Assembly: GCA_030691775.1 (NCBI GenBank)
Contig: JAUYDN010000176.1
Coordinates: forward strand, 1 to 16,567
DNA: 16,567 nucleotides
Direction: 5' to 3'
From: Dehalococcoidia bacterium
Lineage (GTDB): Bacteria; Chloroflexota; Dehalococcoidia; Dehalococcoidales; Fen-1064
Part shown: in pieces, positions 14,102 to 16,567 of the stretch
Layout: each line of letters starts with the position of its first letter
Position numbering within the stretch: position 1 is the stretch's first letter
Notes under the pieces: generated by a model
Told to the model about the DNA's origin: nothing
The model's database searches: none
What the model saw: the letters and a program-made list of their open reading frames with translations, nothing else
Made by a program: the position numbers and the translations under genes

Positions 14102-14752
14102 ATGCCGCCTGAACAGGGGTTTGTGCCTTCCCTGCATTATCGCCCCCTCACTCCGCTTTATGATGTTTTCATACGGCTGGGGCTGAAAGAAAAGGCGTTT
14201 CGTGGCAAGCTTATCAAACATGCGGGGATTGTACCTGACCACCTTGTCCTGGATGTGGGCTGTGGCACGGCGACCCTCACGCTGATGGTGAAAAAGGCAC
14301 AACCTGAGGCAGTTGTAACCGGGTTCGATTATGACCTCGATGCCCTGGCATTTGCCCGGCGGAAAATTACCAGGGCACGACTCGATATCGCGCTGGTGCG
14401 GGGCACGGCTTTAGAGTTGCCGTTTGCAGATATGTCCTTTGAGCGCGTCCTTTCCAGCCTGATGTTCCACCACCTGACAACCGAAAACAAACAACGCGCT
14501 TTCCGGGAAATATTCAGGATATTAAAGCCGGGCGGGGAGTTTTACCTGGCGGATTTCGGACCACCCAACAGCAGGTTGATGCGCTTCCTCACGTTCGTGG
14601 TGGGCAGGTTTGAAAAACTCTCCGATAATACCGGCGGGCGTTTACCTGTGATGATGGCGGAAGCTGGTTTTACAGACGTGGCGCACCTTGACGATTACAA
14701 CACGGTTTTCGGGACGGTGGCGTTTTACAAAGGGAAGAGACGGGCGCGTTAG
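14102..14752 (+). CDS. Class I SAM-dependent methyltransferase (second of a pair)
   Basis: This 216-residue methyltransferase shares only the fold motifs with its upstream neighbour. Motif I is VLDVGCGTAT (49-58), with the acidic residue in GFDYD (D76), then LELPFADMSFERVLSSLMFHHL and RILKPGGEFYLADFG. The N-terminal HYRPLTPLYDVFIR is again UbiE-like. It starts one base after the first methyltransferase and the pair is surely one transcript. The end overlaps by 4 nt with the convergent small ORF. The pair may carry out successive methylations on one compound, or act on different partners; the sequence does not say which. Confidence 0.9.
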   Translation: MPPEQGFVPSLHYRPLTPLYDVFIRLGLKEKAFRGKLIKHAGIVPDHLVLDVGCGTATLTLMVKKAQPEAVVTGFDYDLDALAFARRKITRARLDIALVRGTALELPFADMSFERVLSSLMFHHLTTENKQRAFREIFRILKPGGEFYLADFGPPNSRLMRFLTFVVGRFEKLSDNTGGRLPVMMAEAGFTDVAHLDDYNTVFGTVAFYKGKRRAR

Positions 14753-14961
14753 CCTTCAATTTTGGCTAGCCGGTACCCCTCCGCCGTATCCCGGATACAC
14801 CGCATTTCCTCAGCCGGGTCAAGTGTCCCCTCCTTAACAGCCTTCATCCACGACTCGGTTTTCTTCACGAGGTCGGGGCAGCACATGGCAAAGGGTGGCG
14901 TATCGAAAAGTCTTACCTTTTTACTCCCGCAACGGTCTGCCGCCAGCAGGGCATCGGTCAT
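14749..14961 (-). CDS. Small Cys-containing protein of unknown function
   Basis: I do not recognise this 70-residue frame. It reads like a real protein rather than a shadow: MTDALLAADRCGSKKVRLFD, then PPFAMCCPDLVKKTESWMKA and an acidic, helix-like second half (EGTLDPAEEMRCIRDTAEGY). The ATG has GGTGAG 8 nt upstream. There are four cysteines (11, 27, 28 and 54), one pair adjacent, so a metal site or redox role is conceivable. No signal peptide or membrane segment is seen. It converges on the second methyltransferase with a 4-nt overlap. It could also be the remnant of a longer gene. Confidence 0.5.
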   Translation of the reverse strand: MTDALLAADRCGSKKVRLFDTPPFAMCCPDLVKKTESWMKAVKEGTLDPAEEMRCIRDTAEGYRLAKIEG

Positions 14962-15068
14962 TCGTTAAACTCACCAGCAAAGCTATCACCCGAGTGTTAG
15001 GAGCTGACGGGGAAAGGCAGTTTTAAAGCTACTGTACGTATATATCTTGACGTATGATGGATGTTGAT

Positions 15069-15132
15069 GTCATTCCAGCGCAGGCTGGAATCCAGGAGGC
15101 AAACACGTATTCCAGATCAAGTCCGGAGTGAC
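15069..15132. repeat. Dispersed repeat, short copy
   Basis: GTCATTCCAGC starts the element and GAGTGAC closes it. ATTCCAGC (15072-15079) pairs with GCTGGAAT (15084-15091) around GCAG. The stem is the same as the upper half of hairpin 2 at 1622-1657. Other parts of 14968-15300 show no gene; a 64-codon frame at 15174-15368 runs through the tetR promoter and is not supported. Confidence 0.65.
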
Positions 15133-15342
15133 AGAGAACCATGTAAAGGCATTTGTAAGACAGTACACTACCTTTGAACGAGACAAGTTATCTGCTTAGA
15201 CTATCGACAACCATCGGGACCGAAATTACAGGCTTGAAAAGCTGGCATGAATTTTCCCATCGGGTTACATTATCTATTTCACCCGGGCTTGACCGGCTAA
15301 AAGGGGAAATTAAAAATTATTTAAAATACCGGGGAAAGACTA

Positions 15343-15371
15343 TTGACATACCTGTATTCTTGGCATAAAAT
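15343..15371 (+). promoter_or_regulatory. Strong promoter of the tetR-family gene
   Basis: TTGACA (15343-15348, perfect) and TAAAAT (15366-15371, five of six) are exactly 17 nt apart. An A+T-rich tract (15307-15328) just upstream resembles an UP element. Transcription should begin near 15378, about 10 nt before the palindromic operator. Confidence 0.8.
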
Positions 15372-15387
15372 GCCTTATTGGAAACGG

Positions 15388-15401
15388 AGTGAGTACTCAC
15401 T
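15388..15401. promoter_or_regulatory. 14-bp perfect palindrome, probable TetR operator
   Basis: AGTGAGTACTCACT is its own reverse complement. It lies just downstream of the expected transcription start and overlaps the GTG start codon at 15389. From memory, the central TGA-N-TA-N-TCA pattern resembles operators of FadR (YsiA)-like TetR regulators of fatty acid degradation. Autorepression by the adjacent regulator is the natural reading. Confidence 0.75.
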
Positions 15402-16057
15402 TGGTAATAGTTAGAGCATCACGGGAATTAGCGCAAGCCGGTATCCGCACCTTTAGCAAGAACGAAAAACTCGTGCAGGAACGCCGTCAGCATATCCTGC
15501 AAAGCGCTCTCAAACTATTTCTACAGGACGGTTTCCAGGCGACAAGATTACGGGATATCGCCGAAGCGAGTGGTTTGTCGGAGGGAAGCATTTACCGGTA
15601 CATCGGTAGTAAAGATGACCTTCTCCATCTCCTCTGCCTTAACCGGCCTCACGGACGGGAAGGTCTTGAAGCGGTGCTCGCTACGATTGGCGATGTCAGT
15701 GTCACCGAAAAGCTTGAAGCCTCCATACGCTATCACTTTCAGGTCGGCGACCGCAGTCGTGATTCCAACCTGTTTTTTAACCGTGAGATACGGCTTTTTT
15801 CTTCGGAAGACCGTCGTATTCTTCTGGAATCGCAGATGGCAATTATTGACTTTTTCAAAAACCTTCTTGAAGAAGGGATTCGTACCGGAGAATTCCAGAT
15901 AAGGTCGGCACTGGCGGTCGCCCACAATATCCTGATGCTGGGTCACGATTGGGGCCTGCGTCGCTGGTACCTGGCAAAGCACTTCACTCTGGAAGAATAT
16001 ACTGAAATCCAGTTAGAGCTGATTTTACGACAGATTGCTGTGAATTCAGGAAAGTGA
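15389..16057 (+). CDS. TetR/AcrR-family transcriptional regulator
   Basis: The DNA-binding domain is at residues 32-80: RRQHILQSALKLFLQDGFQA, then TRLRDIAEASGLSEGSIYRY and IGSKDDLL, a textbook TetR helix-turn-helix. The C-terminal ligand domain (about 85-215) has the mostly helical FFNREIRLFSSEDRRILLES and FFKNLLEEGIRTGEF blocks seen in FadR-like members, so an acyl-CoA ligand is a fair guess but not shown. The GTG at 15389 leaves about 30 extra N-terminal residues and lies in the operator. GTG at 15473 would give a more typical start (MQERRQHIL) but has no clear ribosome binding site. A near-consensus promoter and a palindromic operator precede the gene, so it probably represses itself. A solute-binding lipoprotein gene follows after 75 nt. 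Confidence 0.9.
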   Translation: MSTHLVIVRASRELAQAGIRTFSKNEKLVQERRQHILQSALKLFLQDGFQATRLRDIAEASGLSEGSIYRYIGSKDDLLHLLCLNRPHGREGLEAVLATIGDVSVTEKLEASIRYHFQVGDRSRDSNLFFNREIRLFSSEDRRILLESQMAIIDFFKNLLEEGIRTGEFQIRSALAVAHNILMLGHDWGLRRWYLAKHFTLEEYTEIQLELILRQIAVNSGK

Positions 16058-16132
16058 CCTGCCGGGGATTGAGCAGATAGGACTCCGTTGCCAAACATAT
16101 GGTGGTATCGAGAAAAAGGGGGTATCTGGAAA

Positions 16133-16486
16133 ATGAAAAAACTCGTTTGGCTAGTTTTAGACGCAGTGCTCGTGATGGTTCTGGTACTTACTTCATGTCA
16201 GTCAGCTCCGGCTCCGGAAGCGGAGGGGCAGTCGGTTGCTGGCAAAGTCGCAGAACCGGAGAAAAAATCAACAACAGAGCCTGAGAAAAAGCCAGTAACA
16301 CAAGTTGGTAAAGTAGAGCAGAAAATTTCTACAACTGCCCTGGTACCCAAATATGGCGGAACGCTGAATGTAAGCCGGGAAGCGGATGTACCCGGTTTTG
16401 ACCCCAAGTTCTTTATTGCCGCATCTGAGCCTGTTGCACAAAGATTGCAACCATCCGGATTGATGATGACGCTGCTCGAGTCATGA
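16133..16486 (+). pseudogene. Truncated start of a family 5 solute-binding lipoprotein
   Basis: From the ATG at 16133 the frame codes a lipoprotein signal (MKKLVWLVLD, hydrophobic, then LVLTSCQSAP with the lipobox LTSC). A charged linker rich in Glu/Lys (EPEKKSTTEPEKKP) follows, then PKYGGTLNVS and GFDPKF, the beginning of family 5 (peptide/nickel) ABC transporter binding proteins. These are normally over 500 residues, but the frame stops after 117 at TGA (16484-16486). In the remaining 81 bp no frame resumes the family. The gene may be broken, frameshifted, or a short paralogue; the window ends too soon to decide. GGGGG and TGGA before the ATG are modest ribosome binding sites. Confidence 0.55.
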
Positions 16487-16567
16487 CAGCGACGGCATCA
16501 TCATCGACTTGGCTCGTATCACCGCTACAGCCTGAGTGGCGGTATCCTGGTCATCGATTATGTTAAG
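16487..16567. other. Window end, unassigned
   Basis: The last 81 bases stay open in the frame of the truncated lipoprotein after its stop, but the translation, ending GGILVIDYVK, has no resemblance to a solute-binding protein. It may belong to another gene or be part of a rearranged one. Confidence 0.3.

Noticed and set aside
13330..14103. 257-codon minus-strand frame
   Set aside because: It is the shadow of the first methyltransferase and of a repeat; its His-rich composition is what reverse-strand reading produces here.
15174..15368. 64-codon frame before tetR
   Set aside because: It contains the -35 and -10 boxes of the tetR promoter and has no family likeness.

Overview
The window looks like chromosomal DNA from a single-membrane bacterium, most likely a Chloroflexota member of the Dehalococcoidia type. 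This is pattern recognition, not proof. It rests on a T-box-controlled, eukaryote-like (type 2) isoleucyl-tRNA synthetase, a short Gram-positive-style YidC, several lipoprotein signal peptides, frequent TTG/GTG starts, fairly high GC, and many hairpin-forming repeats between genes. There is no prophage, CRISPR array, tRNA or rRNA, and no intact insertion sequence.

Layout. Positions 1-2934 (plus strand) carry a stand-alone tryptophan synthase beta chain of the TrpB2 type and a membrane-anchored HtrA/DegP-like serine protease. The protease promoter overlaps direct repeats that resemble a PhoP box. Positions 3225-6751 (minus strand) form one regulatory unit: promoter, T-box leader with terminator/antiterminator, an 83-bp repeat lying inside the leader, then ileS. 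Positions 6752-7426 hold no convincing gene but several hairpin repeats, one of which serves as the terminator of the next operon. Positions 7427-12827 (minus strand) hold a long run of housekeeping genes read rpsF, ssb, rpsR, rpmH, rnpA, yidD, then, after a 490-bp repeat-bearing gap, a PQQ-type beta-propeller lipoprotein, yidC and jag. Positions 12900-13490 are repeats only. Positions 13492-14752 (plus strand) carry two tandem SAM-dependent methyltransferases, convergent with a small Cys-containing ORF of unknown function. Positions 15343-16567 carry a TetR-family regulator with a near-consensus promoter and a perfect 14-bp palindromic operator, followed by the start of an extracellular solute-binding lipoprotein that stops early.

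How the parts fit. The central operon joins translation (S6, S18, L34), single-stranded DNA binding (SSB), tRNA 5' maturation (RnpA) and membrane protein insertion (YidD, YidC, Jag). The least ordinary member is the beta-propeller lipoprotein placed 11 nt upstream of yidC, which may be an extracytoplasmic partner of the insertase. The rnpA reading frame has no ATG, GTG or TTG at the place where the family needs its N-terminus; an ACG with a well-placed GGAGG is the best candidate. The intergenic hairpins show compensatory base changes between copies, so the folded form seems to be what is conserved.
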